64,000 nucleotides of DNA from Methylomonas albis (GCF_014850955.1 NZ_JACXSS010000001.1:2480001-2544000), one strand, 5' to 3'. Positions 1 to 9,887 are shown, counted from the first letter of the stretch. Numbers and translations are program-made. The notes: a model not told the origin generated them from the sequence alone.

Positions 1-1
1 C

Positions 2-2590
2 CGCAATCTAACCGCCGCCGAAGTGGTCAACGCGGTGCGCGAACAAAACGTGCAGGTGGCGGCCGGTGTGGTCGGCCAACAACCCTCGCCAAATAATGCC
101 GAATATCAATACACCGTCAGCACACTAGGCCGCTTGATCGAACCCGAACAATTCGGCGACATCGTCATCAAGCAAGGCGATAACGGTCAGGTCACCCGCT
201 TGAAAGACGTAGCTCGTATCGAGCTCGGCGCCAAGGATTACAACTCCGGTTTATACCTGGACGGCGATCAAACTGTCGGTTTGGCGATCTTCCAATTGCC
301 CGGTTCCAATGCCATCGACACCAAAAAAGCCGTGGTCGATGCCATGGAAAAACTGAAAACCCGCTTCCCGGAAGGCCTGGATTACGTACTGGTCTACGAC
401 ACCGTAGTGTTCGTGCAACAATCCATAGACGCTGTGGTGAAAACCCTATTCGAAGCCTTGCTGCTCGTTGTATTAGTCGTGATCGTGTTCCTGCAAAACT
501 GGCGGGCGGCGGTAATTCCGCTGCTGGCGGTGCCGGTTTCGCTGATCGGTACTTTTGCAGTGATGTCGGCTCTGGGGATTTCCTTAAACACGCTGTCGCT
601 ATTCGGGTTGGTACTGGCGATCGGTATCGTGGTCGACGACGCCATCGTAGTGGTGGAAAATGTCGAGCGCCATCTCGCGGAAGGCATGCGTGCCCGCGAG
701 GCCAGCCGCAAAGCGATGTCGGAGGTGGTTGGGCCGGTGGTCGCTACTGCGCTGGTGCTGGTGGCGGTATTCGTACCGACAGCGTTCATCACCGGCGTAT
801 CCGGCGCGTTTTATAAGCAGTTTGCCTTGACGATTGCCGTCTCCACCGTAATTTCCGCGTTCAACTCACTAACGCTGAGTCCGGCTTTGTGCGCGCTGTT
901 ACTGGATCGCGCTCATCATGACCGGGATGCCTTCACCAAGGTATTCGATAAATTGTTCGGCTGGTTTTTCGTACGCTTCAACCGTTTTTTTGATCGTTTC
1001 AGCGTGGGTTACTCGCGGTTGGTTGGCCGAATGATCCGCATGACCGCGGTAATCCTGGCGCTGTATGTCGGCTTAAACGGCCTGAATTTGCTGGCGTTCG
1101 AAAAAGTCCCCACCGGCTTTATTCCCAATCAAGATCAAGGCTATCTGGTGCTATACGCACAATTGCCGGATGCCGCTTCGTTGGCCAGAACCCAGGATGT
1201 GGTACAGCAGGCCACTAAAATCGTACTGGAAACGCCGGGCGTCAAACACATTAATGCCTACGCCGGCTGGTCGGTTTTGAGCGGTGCCAATCAATCCAAT
1301 GTGGCGACGATGTTCGCCCGCCTGGACGGGTTTGACCAGCGCGCCGGCCACCCGGAATTACATGCCGATCAGGTGATTAAAAACCTGGGCCAACGCCTAG
1401 CCAGCATCCCCAACGCCCGCATCGCTGTATTTCCGCCACCGCCGATACGCGGCATGAGCTCGGTCGGCGGCTTTAAACTGCAAATCGAAGACCGAAACAA
1501 TGCCGGCGTCGATCAGCTACAAAAAGTCACCGGTGAAATGCTGGGTAAAGGCAATCAACAGCCTGGTTTAGTAGGCTTGTTTACCACCTTTGCTTCCGGC
1601 GTACCGCAATTGTTCGTCGATGTAGACCGCACCCGGGTCAAATCGATGGACGTACCGCTGAAGGATGTCTTCGATACCTTGCAGATTTATCTCGGCTCTT
1701 TGTATGTCAACGATTTCAACGCCTTTGGCCGTACTTACCAAGTGGTGGCGCAATCGGATGCCGCGTTTCGGATGTTGCCCGGCGACATCGCCGAACTGAA
1801 AACCAAGAACCGCCAGGGCGGCATGGTGCCGTTGGGTGCTATCAGCGAGGTTAAGGAAATCTCCGGTCCGGACAAAATCACCCGCTACAACATGTATCCT
1901 ACCGCCGAAATCAACGGCAGCACCCTGCCCGGCATCAGTTCGGGCCAGGCTATCGATACCATGAGCAAGCTGCTGTCCGCCGAATTGCCGCCGGGTTTTG
2001 ATTTCGAATGGACTGAATTAAGCCTGCAGCAAGTGTTGGCCGGCAATGTGGCGATGTTGGTATTTCCTCTCAGCGTAATCTTCGTGTTTCTGGCGCTGGC
2101 CGCACAATACGAGAGCTGGTCGCTGCCGTTTGCGGTGATCCTGATCGTACCGATGTGCATCCTGTCTTCGATGACCGGGGTGTGGCTGGCAAAAATGGAT
2201 AACAATATTTTCACCCAGATCGGCTTTATCGTTCTGGTGGGATTGGCCAGCAAGAACGCGATCTTGATCGTCGAGTTTGCCAAACAACGCCAGGAAAGCG
2301 GTTTAAATCGGTTCGAAGCGGCGGTGGAAGCCGCACGGATACGCTTACGGCCAATTCTAATGACTTCGTTTGCCTTCATCATGGGCGTGTTCCCGCTGGT
2401 GATTGCCGAAGGCGCCGGTGCGGAATCTAGGCGCTTGCTTGGCACCGCAGTCTTCAGCGGCATGATAGGCGTGACCGTGTTCGGCTTGTTACTGACGCCG
2501 GTGTTTTACGTCACGGTGCAGGCTATCGTCCAGCGCTTGCGAGCGGCCGGCAAACCGTCTACTCAACATTCTTCGGATGTATCGCCATGA
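2..2590 (+). CDS. RND (HAE1-type) multidrug efflux permease, C-terminal part
   Basis: This is an inner-membrane proton/drug antiporter of the AcrB/MexB type, which pumps substrates from periplasm and membrane through an outer-membrane channel. The frame is open to the window edge, so the N-terminus is missing (about 862 residues are present; the family is about 1,040). A TM4-like segment carries the paired aspartates of proton relay in GIVVDDAIVVVENVE. A second transmembrane block follows at LSVIFVFLALAAQYESWSLP and GLASKNAILIVEFAKQ, giving the usual duplicated RND layout. The stop overlaps the start of the outer-membrane factor gene by 4 bases, so the two are co-translated. The membrane-fusion protein is presumably just upstream. 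Substrate cannot be told from sequence. Confidence 0.93.
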   Translation, partial: RNLTAAEVVNAVREQNVQVAAGVVGQQPSPNNAEYQYTVSTLGRLIEPEQFGDIVIKQGDNGQVTRLKDVARIELGAKDYNSGLYLDGDQTVGLAIFQLPGSNAIDTKKAVVDAMEKLKTRFPEGLDYVLVYDTVVFVQQSIDAVVKTLFEALLLVVLVVIVFLQNWRAAVIPLLAVPVSLIGTFAVMSALGISLNTLSLFGLVLAIGIVVDDAIVVVENVERHLAEGMRAREASRKAMSEVVGPVVATALVLVAVFVPTAFITGVSGAFYKQFALTIAVSTVISAFNSLTLSPALCALLLDRAHHDRDAFTKVFDKLFGWFFVRFNRFFDRFSVGYSRLVGRMIRMTAVILALYVGLNGLNLLAFEKVPTGFIPNQDQGYLVLYAQLPDAASLARTQDVVQQATKIVLETPGVKHINAYAGWSVLSGANQSNVATMFARLDGFDQRAGHPELHADQVIKNLGQRLASIPNARIAVFPPPPIRGMSSVGGFKLQIEDRNNAGVDQLQKVTGEMLGKGNQQPGLVGLFTTFASGVPQLFVDVDRTRVKSMDVPLKDVFDTLQIYLGSLYVNDFNAFGRTYQVVAQSDAAFRMLPGDIAELKTKNRQGGMVPLGAISEVKEISGPDKITRYNMYPTAEINGSTLPGISSGQAIDTMSKLLSAELPPGFDFEWTELSLQQVLAGNVAMLVFPLSVIFVFLALAAQYESWSLPFAVILIVPMCILSSMTGVWLAKMDNNIFTQIGFIVLVGLASKNAILIVEFAKQRQESGLNRFEAAVEAARIRLRPILMTSFAFIMGVFPLVIAEGAGAESRRLLGTAVFSGMIGVTVFGLLLTPVFYVTVQAIVQRLRAAGKPSTQHSSDVSP

Positions 2591-4029
2591 TTCGGCCATT
2601 AAGCAAACACACTTTCATTTATACCGTTTTCAGCTTGATGTTGCTGAATGGCTGCGCGGTTGGCCCGGATTATCAATTGCCGGTCACTAAGCAGTTACCG
2701 GCGGCTTTCGTCAACGCCGCGCCAGCCGAATTCGCGGAGCGCGAAGTCGAAACCGCGTGGTGGCAGCTGTTCAACGATCAACAACTCAGCAGTTTGATCG
2801 ACCAAACTATCCAGCATAACTACGAACTGAAAGCCGCCCGCGCCAATCTCTCGGAAGCGCGGGCTTTATACCTGGAAACCGGTTTGAATCTATTGCCCAC
2901 GGTGACTTCGCACGGCAATTACACAGAGCAAAAACGCAGTACCGGCTCGTTTAATAACCGCACCGGGGTTTTTCCGCGCGAATTAAAACTGTATAACACC
3001 GGCTTCGATGCCTCGTGGGAAGTCGATTTCTTCGGCCGGGTGCGGCGCAACGTCGAAGCCAGCAACGACGAAGTCGAAGCCCAGGAAGCCAGCCTGCGCG
3101 ACATTGGCGTCAGCTTGATTGCCGAAACCGCCCGGAATTATTTCGAATTGCGCGGCCTGCAAAACCAGTTGGCCGTCGCCCGTAAAAATGCCGATAACCA
3201 GGCGCAAACCCTGGATATGACTCAGGTCAAGCTGGAAAACGGTCGGGGCACCGAGCTGGATACCTCCCGAGCACTGGCGCAACTGGAAAGCACCAAAGCC
3301 AGCATTCCGCCCCTGGAAAGCGCGCTTACCCAAGCCATCCATCGGCTCAGTGTGTTGACCGGACAAATGCCGGACGCATTGACAGGCACTTTGGCGCTGG
3401 CGGCACCGCTACCGAAAGCACCGGACACTATCCAAATCGGCAACCCGGAACAGTTATTGCGCCGACGCCCGGATATTCGCATCGCCGAACGCGGCTTGGC
3501 GGCAGCTACCGCGCGGATCGGCGTGGCTACTGCGGACCTGTTTCCCAGAGTCACCTTCGTTGGTAGTCTGTCATTGGAAGCCAGCACCTTGTCCGGCATC
3601 GTCGCACCAGGTTCGGAATCGTATTCGGTCGGCCCGAAAATCAGCTGGGCGGCATTTGATTTAGGCCGGGTTTACGCCCGCATCAAAGCCGCCGACGCCC
3701 GCGCCGAAGCCAGCTTGGCGCAGTATGAACAAACCGTGCTGAATGCCCTGGAAGAAACCGAAAATGCTTTGGTCACCTATAAGCAGGAACGCGCCAGACG
3801 GGCATCGTTAACTGCGGCGGCGCAAGCCAGCGAAAAGGCCTCCGAATTGGCGCATCTGCGTTATCAAGAAGGCGTATCGGACTTTCTCGCCGTACTGGAC
3901 AGTGAACTTCGCTTACTGCAGGACCAAAGCCAATTGGCACAAAGCGAAACCGCCACGGCGACTGCCTTGACTGCGGTTTACAAAGCTTTGGGTGGGGGTT
4001 GGCTGGACTCGGCCACCAAAACTAATTAA
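2587..4029 (+). CDS. NodT-family outer-membrane efflux lipoprotein (OprM/TolC-like)
   Basis: This is the outer-membrane channel of the tripartite RND pump encoded upstream. The 480-residue length is normal for OprM-type proteins. A short signal peptide ends in the lipobox LLNGC (Cys23), predicting lipidation, and is followed by the family hallmark AVGPDY. Two OEP (outer membrane efflux) repeats follow; the motif RRRPDIRIAERGLAAATARIG marks the second half, and YQEGVSDFLAVLDSE lies near the end. The ATG overlaps the permease stop (ATGA), which sets the start. The pair should be regulated together from an upstream promoter outside the window. Confidence 0.93.
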   Translation: MIRPLSKHTFIYTVFSLMLLNGCAVGPDYQLPVTKQLPAAFVNAAPAEFAEREVETAWWQLFNDQQLSSLIDQTIQHNYELKAARANLSEARALYLETGLNLLPTVTSHGNYTEQKRSTGSFNNRTGVFPRELKLYNTGFDASWEVDFFGRVRRNVEASNDEVEAQEASLRDIGVSLIAETARNYFELRGLQNQLAVARKNADNQAQTLDMTQVKLENGRGTELDTSRALAQLESTKASIPPLESALTQAIHRLSVLTGQMPDALTGTLALAAPLPKAPDTIQIGNPEQLLRRRPDIRIAERGLAAATARIGVATADLFPRVTFVGSLSLEASTLSGIVAPGSESYSVGPKISWAAFDLGRVYARIKAADARAEASLAQYEQTVLNALEETENALVTYKQERARRASLTAAAQASEKASELAHLRYQEGVSDFLAVLDSELRLLQDQSQLAQSETATATALTAVYKALGGGWLDSATKTN

Positions 4030-4039
4030 CTGTCAAAAA

Positions 4040-4081
4040 TGCCGTGCGCTAGATCGGCAACGCTAGTCGCGGCAGCTTTTA
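4040..4081 (+). terminator. possible weak terminator after the efflux operon
   Basis: An imperfect hairpin closed by TGCCG (4040-4044) and CGGCA (4070-4074) is followed by GCTTTTAT. It begins 11 bases after the outer-membrane factor stop. The stem is interrupted and the T-run short, so it may be inefficient. Confidence 0.35.
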
Positions 4082-4114
4082 TGTCGGTTCACATATTTTC
4101 GATCATCTGGCTTT

Positions 4115-4177
4115 GGGTTTGGAAAGTGGTAGCGCGTCACATCTTCGTGATACGCGCTGCGGTTGTTCTCCAAACCC
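4115..4177. repeat. long imperfect hairpin downstream of cheW copy 1
   Basis: The outer stem GGGTTTGGA (4115-4123) pairs with TCCAAACCC (4169-4177). An inner stem AGCGCGT (4131-4137) pairs with ACGCGCT (4152-4158), and CAC/GTG extends it. It lies about 25 bases beyond the 3' end of the minus-strand cheW. A similar flank (GCGCTGCGGTT followed by a CTCC) lies downstream of the second cheW, so it may be a transcript-end structure duplicated with the genes. There is no T-run on the minus strand, so it is not a classic terminator. Confidence 0.5.
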
Positions 4178-4203
4178 TTACCTGACGGGTACAAAACCTT
4201 ATC

Positions 4204-4761
4204 TCAGCCTGACTCTAGCGCAACCTGAACATCACTGGCTGTGCTCAACCCCGCCATTTCATCTGCAGACAACACCTTATTGACGTTGAGCAAAATGATG
4301 AAACGCCAGTTGCGCTTGGCCATGCCGCTGATGAAATCGGAATGGATATCGGTACCGAAACTCGGCGGCGGTTCGATGTCCTGCGGGCCGATGTCGATTA
4401 CTTCGTTGACGGCGTCGACGATGATACCGATGTCCTGCTGGTTGCCGTCGCCTTGACCGCCTGTTTCGACGATGACGATGCCGGTACGTTTAGAGACTGC
4501 GGTGCTGCCCTTGCCAAAGCGAGCCATCAAGTCGATGACCGGCACCACGCTACCGCGCAGGTTGATGACGCCGCGCACGAAGGCCGGCATCATCGGTACT
4601 TCGGTGAGGTCGTCGTAGTCGATGATTTTCTTGATATTCAAAATTCCCAGCGCATAGACCTCGCTGCCCAGCACAAAGGTTAAATATTGGCCGGCGGTGG
4701 CCAGATTGCTCTCCGGCACAATGGCCGGCAATTGCTTGTCACAGTTTGCAATGACTGCCAT
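4204..4761 (-). CDS. cheW: CheW chemotaxis coupling protein (copy 1)
   Basis: This cytoplasmic scaffold links methyl-accepting receptors to the CheA kinase. The 185-residue protein has one CheW domain from about residue 22, with the family signature RGVINLRGSVVPVIDLMAR. An AGGAG six bases before the ATG fixes the start. It follows the poly-HAMP MCP gene by 9 bases and closes the four-gene chemotaxis cluster. It is a close paralogue of the CheW at 7404-7964: they share almost the whole domain and differ mainly in the first 20 residues and the C-terminus. No cheA, cheR, cheB or cheY is next to it, so the partner kinase must be elsewhere. Confidence 0.95.
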   Translation of the reverse strand: MAVIANCDKQLPAIVPESNLATAGQYLTFVLGSEVYALGILNIKKIIDYDDLTEVPMMPAFVRGVINLRGSVVPVIDLMARFGKGSTAVSKRTGIVIVETGGQGDGNQQDIGIIVDAVNEVIDIGPQDIEPPPSFGTDIHSDFISGMAKRNWRFIILLNVNKVLSADEMAGLSTASDVQVALESG

Positions 4762-4770
4762 AGTTTGCTC

Positions 4771-7113
4771 CTAGAAGGGCTCGAATTTATTTAATTTAAT
4801 ATCGCTACCGTTAAAATTGGGCGCGAGTCCGGCGGTTAAATCCGTCATGGTTCTTTCCGGTTTGCCGGCCGATTTTGCGCCGGTCCGTATTTTGGGAGCT
4901 TTGCCGGTATAACCGATTTTGAAAAAGCTCATCAATGTTTGCAATTGCTCGGTCTGAGCGCCCATTTCTTCGGCGGTGGCCGCCAACTCTTCGCTGGCTG
5001 AAGCGTTTTGTTGGGTAATTTGGTTCATCTGGTTCATAGCCGCGTTGATCTGACCGACACCCGACGATTGCTCTTGTGAGGCGGCGGCTATTTCCTGCAC
5101 CAGATCCGAGGTTTTAGCGATGCTGGGGACAATAGCGTCCAGCAATTGTCCGGCGCTTTCGGCGGTCTTGACACTGGATTCCGCCAGCTGGCCAATTTCC
5201 TGAGCCGCGATTTGACTGCGCTCCGCCAATTTGCGGACTTCCGCCGCCACCACCGCGAAGCCCTTGCCGTGATCGCCGGCGCGGGCCGCTTCAATCGCGG
5301 CGTTCAAGGCCAGCATATTGGTTTGGTAGGCGATGTCGTCGATGATGCCGATCTTGCCGGCGATGCTTTTCATGGCTTCCACGGTCTGTTTCACCGCCGT
5401 GCCGCCTTGTTGGGCTTCCTGTGACGCCTTGCCGGCCATGCCATCAGTGACTTTGGCACTCTCGGCATTTTGATTGATGCTAGACGCCATTTGCTCGATG
5501 CTGGCGCAGGTCTCTTCGACGCTGGAGGCTTGTTCGCTGGAGGCTTGCGACAAAGATTGCGAGGTGGCGCCGATTTGCTCGGAAGCCGTTCCCAACTGGT
5601 CTGCTGCATTGATGACTTCCGAGATGGTTTGCGACAACTTGGCGACGGTGTTGTTGACGGTATCTTTAAAGTCGCTCAGTTGACCTTTGTAATCACCTTT
5701 GACAGTGTGAGTCAGGTCGCCTTGTTCCACCAGCGACAATACCTCGACGACCTCGTTGATCGGCAGAATCACACCATCCAGGGTTCCATTGACGCCTTCA
5801 ACGATCTTGCGGAAATCGCCCTGGTGTTTACTCGCATCGGCGCGAGTTGCCAGCCGGCCTTCCACGGCGGCTACCGACAGCATATTGGCGTCTGCTACCA
5901 GGGCATTGACCGCGTCTATACAGGTATTGAGGTTATTTTTCAAGACATTGAAATCGCCATTGTAAGTATCGGTGATCCTGGCAGGGATGTTGCCCTTGGC
6001 GATGTTATCCACATAATCGGCGGCAACGTTGAGCGGACTTATCACCGCGTCCAGTGTGTTGTTAACCCCGGCGACGATTTTACGGAAATCGCCTTGATGC
6101 TTGTCGGCGTCGGCGCGGGTTGCCAGCCGGCCTTCCACGGCGGCTACCGACAGCATGTTGGCGTCTGTTGTTACCAGCGCCTGGATATTGCGCTTCATCA
6201 ATACCAACCATTCGTGAATCTGATCGTCGTTGGAGGCTTTGGCCATTTCCGCCGTCATGTCGCCATTGGCAATCTTGGTGACATAGGCAACTAGGTCCGC
6301 CAACCAGCCATGTACGCCGTTGACCGCCTGCTTCATTTTGTCGTGGTCGCCTTTACAGGCAATGTCCACACGCTGCCGCAAGTCGCCACCGCGAATCAGG
6401 CTCAAGATGCGGTTGCCTTCACCTATGGGTAACAAGATGGCATCCAGCATGTCGTTGATGCCGCCGACCACCTCGGCATTGGCGCCTTGGAATTGCTCAG
6501 GCTTGCCGCGCTCGGACAATTGGCCGTCTTTAGAAGCCAGAGTCAGTCGCTGTAATTCCTTTTGCAAGCCTTGCAAGGTGGTCCCCACCTTGTTGACGGC
6601 CTGCTTCATCTGTTCGTGGTCGCCTTGATAGTGCTGAGCGATCAATTCGTCGATCTTGCCGCCGGAAATCTGCGCCAGAATCCGGTTGCCTTCACCTATT
6701 GGCAACAAGATCGCATCCAGCATGTCGTTGACACCGCCGATCACCTCGGCATACGCTCCCTGGAATTGCTCCGGCTTCCCGCGCTCGGACAGGTGGCCGT
6801 CTTTAGAAGACAGGGGCAGGCGCGGTAATTCCTTTTGCAAACCTTGCAACACGCCAAGGATTTGTACCAGGCTCTTAGACACGACATCATTTTCCGAATG
6901 CACCTTGACGTTGATCGACAAATTGCCGTTGGCAATAGCCTGGGCATCCGCCGCCTGTTGGCCGATGGTGTCTATGGCCTGATTGAGGCTGTTTTTAATC
7001 GTGTTGAAATCGCCGTTATAGCTATCGATAATTTTCGGAGGAATATCACCCTGGGATATTTTCTCCACATAATCGGAAGCCAGTCTGAAGGGGGGCACCA
7101 TCGCGTCCAACAT
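4771..7113 (-). CDS. soluble poly-HAMP methyl-accepting chemotaxis protein (5' end interrupted)
   Basis: This is a receptor/transducer with no visible membrane segment. Most of the first 480 residues is a chain of HAMP-like repeats: recurrent [17 protein letters not shown] and [13 protein letters not shown] units, plus the duplicated block [16 protein letters not shown]. The C-terminal MCP signalling domain contains the highly conserved hairpin tip around [20 protein letters not shown]. The tail ends in KFEPF, which fits the published pentapeptide consensus for CheR tethering (x-[HFYW]-x-x-[HFYW]). The open frame starts at ATG 7113, but the same frame extends upstream to a better start (GTG 7269, AGGAG) and is cut by one TAA at 7201-7203. 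The real gene is therefore probably 4771-7269 with a nonsense codon 23. Whether a functional protein restarts at 7113 is unknown, as there is no good ribosome site there. Confidence 0.9.
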   Translation of the reverse strand: MLDAMVPPFRLASDYVEKISQGDIPPKIIDSYNGDFNTIKNSLNQAIDTIGQQAADAQAIANGNLSINVKVHSENDVVSKSLVQILGVLQGLQKELPRLPLSSKDGHLSERGKPEQFQGAYAEVIGGVNDMLDAILLPIGEGNRILAQISGGKIDELIAQHYQGDHEQMKQAVNKVGTTLQGLQKELQRLTLASKDGQLSERGKPEQFQGANAEVVGGINDMLDAILLPIGEGNRILSLIRGGDLRQRVDIACKGDHDKMKQAVNGVHGWLADLVAYVTKIANGDMTAEMAKASNDDQIHEWLVLMKRNIQALVTTDANMLSVAAVEGRLATRADADKHQGDFRKIVAGVNNTLDAVISPLNVAADYVDNIAKGNIPARITDTYNGDFNVLKNNLNTCIDAVNALVADANMLSVAAVEGRLATRADASKHQGDFRKIVEGVNGTLDGVILPINEVVEVLSLVEQGDLTHTVKGDYKGQLSDFKDTVNNTVAKLSQTISEVINAADQLGTASEQIGATSQSLSQASSEQASSVEETCASIEQMASSINQNAESAKVTDGMAGKASQEAQQGGTAVKQTVEAMKSIAGKIGIIDDIAYQTNMLALNAAIEAARAGDHGKGFAVVAAEVRKLAERSQIAAQEIGQLAESSVKTAESAGQLLDAIVPSIAKTSDLVQEIAAASQEQSSGVGQINAAMNQMNQITQQNASASEELAATAEEMGAQTEQLQTLMSFFKIGYTGKAPKIRTGAKSAGKPERTMTDLTAGLAPNFNGSDIKLNKFEPF

Positions 7114-7200
7114 CTTATTGATCGCATGGCCGAAATGTTGGCCTTGCCCGTCAAGTCTGGCTGTAATGATCCGTTCGTTAAGTTGTCCGGCAATGATCGC

Positions 7201-7269
7201 TTACGTGACGCGGTCAATTTCGATGGCCGCTTGTTGATTGCGGTTGAAAAATAATTCGCTCCACTTCAC
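7201..7269 (-). other. orphaned 5' end of the poly-HAMP MCP gene, ended by in-frame TAA
   Basis: GTG at 7269 with AGGAG just upstream opens 22 codons (beginning MKWSELFFNR and ending EIDRVT) that stop at TAA 7201-7203. Translation in the same frame past the stop gives [11 protein letters not shown] and runs without a break into the MCP open frame. Changing the TAA to CAA (one C-to-T transition) would restore a continuous 832-residue receptor. MKW-type N-termini before HAMP chains are what I recall for cytoplasmic MCPs of this sort; that is memory, not a search. Confidence 0.75.
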
Positions 7270-7298
7270 GAGTTTCTCCTGGCTGATTATCGAGTTTT

Positions 7299-7306
7299 AT
7301 ACGTAG
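7299..7306. promoter_or_regulatory. FixJ-box-like octamer ATACGTAG upstream of the MCP gene
   Basis: ATACGTAG lies 30 bases upstream of the GTG at 7269. It matches 7 of 8 positions of the published FixJ site GTAMGTAG. The same octamer recurs at 21021, 39847 and 45836. A single octamer can arise by chance, so support here is weak. Confidence 0.25.
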
Positions 7307-7368
7307 CGGTTGTTGCGCAAATTCCGGTAGCGCGATGATATTTAGAATTCCTTGCTTAACTGGTTTTT

Positions 7369-7396
7369 CGCCATTCCCACAGCGGTGGGAATGGCG
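7369..7396. repeat. perfect 12-bp inverted repeat with tetraloop downstream of cheW copy 2
   Basis: CGCCATTCCCAC (7369-7380), loop AGCG, and GTGGGAATGGCG (7385-7396) form a perfect 12-bp stem, 7 bases after the end of the minus-strand cheW. Read on the minus strand the stem is followed by AAAAACC, not T, so it is not a standard intrinsic terminator. It may stabilise the 3' end of the upstream MCP-cheW message or be a mobile palindrome. Confidence 0.65.
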
Positions 7397-7403
7397 CTGC
7401 GGT

Positions 7404-7964
7404 TTACTCCAATGCCGGAGAACGATTGCTATCCGTAGCGACGCTGCTCAAACCCGCCAATTCATCCACCGACAACACCTTATTGACGTTGAGCAAAATG
7501 ATGAAACGCCCATTGCGCTTGGCCATACCGCTGATGAACTCAGAATGAATACCGGTGCCGAAACTCGCAGGCGGCTCGATGTCCTGCGGGCCGATGTCGA
7601 TCACTTCGTTGACAGCGTCGACGATGATGCCGATGTCCTGCTGGTTGGCGTCGCCTTGATCGCCTATTTCGACTATGACGATCCCAGTACGTTTAGCGAC
7701 TCCGGTGCTGCCCTTGCCGAAGCGCGCCATCAAGTCGATGACCGGCACCACGCTACCGCGCAGATTGATGACGCCGCGCACGAAGGCCGGCATCATCGGT
7801 ACTTGGGTCAGCTGGCCGTAATCGATGATTTCCCTAATGTTTAAAATCCCTAGCGCATAAATCTCGCCACCTAAGACAAAGGTAAGATATTGGCCGGCGC
7901 CTGCCTGAACCGCTTCGATTCTGACCGCAGGCAGTTGTGGGGATATTCCGACGATGGCTGTCAT
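7404..7964 (-). CDS. cheW: CheW chemotaxis coupling protein (copy 2)
   Basis: This 186-residue CheW-domain protein couples receptors to CheA. It has the signature RGVINLRGSVVPVIDL and ends in a TDSNRSPALE tail. The start is ATG 7964 with AGGAG nearby. It lies 9 bases after the membrane MCP gene, the same spacing as in the downstream MCP-cheW pair, so the two-gene unit looks tandemly duplicated. The two CheW proteins are nearly the same over the core, so one may serve each receptor or they may be interchangeable. Confidence 0.95.
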   Translation of the reverse strand: MTAIVGISPQLPAVRIEAVQAGAGQYLTFVLGGEIYALGILNIREIIDYGQLTQVPMMPAFVRGVINLRGSVVPVIDLMARFGKGSTGVAKRTGIVIVEIGDQGDANQQDIGIIVDAVNEVIDIGPQDIEPPASFGTGIHSEFISGMAKRNGRFIILLNVNKVLSVDELAGLSSVATDSNRSPALE

Positions 7965-7973
7965 GATCTGCTC

Positions 7974-9887
7974 CTAAAACCGACTAAACTGGTTTAAATC
8001 AAACTCCATCTCCAGGCCACCATTACCTTTGTGGTGACCCTGAGCAGCCGGCTTGATTTTTTCCGCTTTTTTGGTGGGTTTCGCAACCGTAACATTCGGC
8101 CGGGCTTGAGCAATTTTGAAAAAGCTCATCAGCGTCAACAATTGCTCGGCTTGGCCGGTCATTTCCTCGGCGGTGGCCGCCAGCTCTTCGCTGGACGAGG
8201 CGTTTTGCTGGGTAATCTGGTTCATTTGGCTCATCGCGGCATTGATCTGACTGATACCGGCCGATTGCTCGGAGGAGGCAGCGGCGATCTCCTGGACCAG
8301 ATCCGAGGTTTTGGCAATGCTGGGGACGATAGCGTCCAATAATTGACCGGCGTTTTCTGCGGTGTTGACGCTGGACTCGGCCAGTTGGCCAATTTCCTGC
8401 GCCGCGATCTGGCTGCGTTCTGCCAGTTTGCGGACTTCAGCAGCCACAACGGCGAAACCTTTGCCGTGGTCGCCGGCCCGCGCCGCTTCGATGGCGGCAT
8501 TGAGCGCCAGCATATTGGTCTGGTAGGCAATGTCGTCGATGATGCCGATTTTGCCGGCGATGCTTTTCATGGCTTCCACGGTTTGCTTGACTGCCGCACC
8601 ACCTTCGATGGCTTCGTGATTGGCTTTACCGGCCATGCCGTCGGTGACTTTGGCATTTTCGGTATTTTGGTTGACGCTAGCCGACATTTGCTCGATGCTG
8701 GCCGACGTTTCCTCGACACTAGCGGCCTGTTCGCTGGTCGCCTGAGACAAGGACTGCGAAGTGGCGCTGATCTGTTGCGAAGCGTTACCCAGTTGATTGG
8801 CGGCCTCGGTCACTTCGGCCATGGTTTGCGCCAATTTGTACACCGTATTGTTCAGACTTTGTTTGACTTGATCAAAGGCTCCTTGATATTCACGGGTCAC
8901 CGTGCGGGTCAAGTCACCCTCTTCTAGTGCCTGCGCGACCGCAATGGTGTCCTTGAAGGCAATATCGACGGTGTCGGAAAATTGGTTCAACAATTCGGAT
9001 AAGTCCTTGTTGTAGCCAAGCTTGCCGCTCAAATTTAGCTTAGTGCTGAAATCGCCCTTGTTGGCAGCGGCGACGAGACTCTTGATCTCGCCGACAATAC
9101 CGATCAGGCTGTCCTGCATAGCCTTCATGGCGCTGAACACGCTGCCGGTGTCACCAACACGCAGTGCGATCTGACTCGACAAGTCTCCGTTGGCGATTTT
9201 GTTTGCTACATCGGCTACCGAGCCGGGTTCGCCGCCCAGCTGTTTAACCAAGCCACGGGTAATAATCAGCGCAACTAAAACTCCCAACACGAAGCCAAAC
9301 ACAATCAGACCGGTCACGATGTTTTTCGCCTGAAGGTAAATTACATCGCCCTCCGCGCTGGCTTTCTCGCCACCCTTGATATTCAGTTGCACCAGTTTAA
9401 GTAGCTGTTCACTAAACTCGTTGTACAGCGTAAGCGATTCCCCGTTCATGATGGCCATCGCCTCGTTGGTCTTCATCGCCCGCGACAAAGGTAACATCTT
9501 GTCGTGTGCCACCATGTAAGCGTCAAATTTGCGCTTAAATTCGTCGTAAATTTCCTGCTCTTCCGGAGAGGAAATCAGTTTGAGGTAAGCGGCTTCGTTT
9601 TTGCGATAGGTCGCCAAAGTATCGCTCATCATCTTTTCGGCAGCCGCCATTTCTTCCGGTTTTTCCGAAATGATATGGTTGAGTTCGCCGATGCGATAAT
9701 CGGAGGTATTGGTGTTCATCTCCTCGACAGTCCGTACCGACGGCAGCCAATTGGAAGCGATCTCGGTCGATTGATCGTTGACGGTGCTCATCTGACTTAG
9801 AGCAGCAATCCCAAGAATCGTCATCAGCAGCAGTAGACTTCCGAAACCGATTGCCAGTTTTATAGCGATTTTCATATTTTTAAACAT
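7974..9887 (-). CDS. membrane methyl-accepting chemotaxis protein with four-helix sensor
   Basis: This 637-residue transducer spans the inner membrane. TM1 is near residues 9-30 ([20 protein letters not shown]). A periplasmic helical sensor of about 150 residues follows, of the four-helix-bundle MCP type, and TM2 is near 190-210 ([20 protein letters not shown]). One HAMP and a second HAMP-like segment precede the MCP signalling domain with [20 protein letters not shown]. The C-terminus QFSRF fits the CheR/CheB tether consensus. It is first in the minus-strand order MCP, cheW, poly-HAMP MCP, cheW. The ligand cannot be read from sequence. Confidence 0.94.
   Translation of the reverse strand: MFKNMKIAIKLAIGFGSLLLLMTILGIAALSQMSTVNDQSTEIASNWLPSVRTVEEMNTNTSDYRIGELNHIISEKPEEMAAAEKMMSDTLATYRKNEAAYLKLISSPEEQEIYDEFKRKFDAYMVAHDKMLPLSRAMKTNEAMAIMNGESLTLYNEFSEQLLKLVQLNIKGGEKASAEGDVIYLQAKNIVTGLIVFGFVLGVLVALIITRGLVKQLGGEPGSVADVANKIANGDLSSQIALRVGDTGSVFSAMKAMQDSLIGIVGEIKSLVAAANKGDFSTKLNLSGKLGYNKDLSELLNQFSDTVDIAFKDTIAVAQALEEGDLTRTVTREYQGAFDQVKQSLNNTVYKLAQTMAEVTEAANQLGNASQQISATSQSLSQATSEQAASVEETSASIEQMSASVNQNTENAKVTDGMAGKANHEAIEGGAAVKQTVEAMKSIAGKIGIIDDIAYQTNMLALNAAIEAARAGDHGKGFAVVAAEVRKLAERSQIAAQEIGQLAESSVNTAENAGQLLDAIVPSIAKTSDLVQEIAAASSEQSAGISQINAAMSQMNQITQQNASSSEELAATAEEMTGQAEQLLTLMSFFKIAQARPNVTVAKPTKKAEKIKPAAQGHHKGNGGLEMEFDLNQFSRF

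Noticed and set aside
5470-6294. 274-codon plus-strand open frame
   Set aside because: It is antisense to the repeat-rich MCP gene and its length follows from that gene's codon bias; the product has no family features.
7201-7203. recoded stop (selenocysteine or pyrrolysine)
   Set aside because: Those use TGA or TAG; this is TAA, and no recoding structure is seen.
7369-7396. intrinsic terminator
   Set aside because: The stem is perfect but neither strand has a T-run after it.
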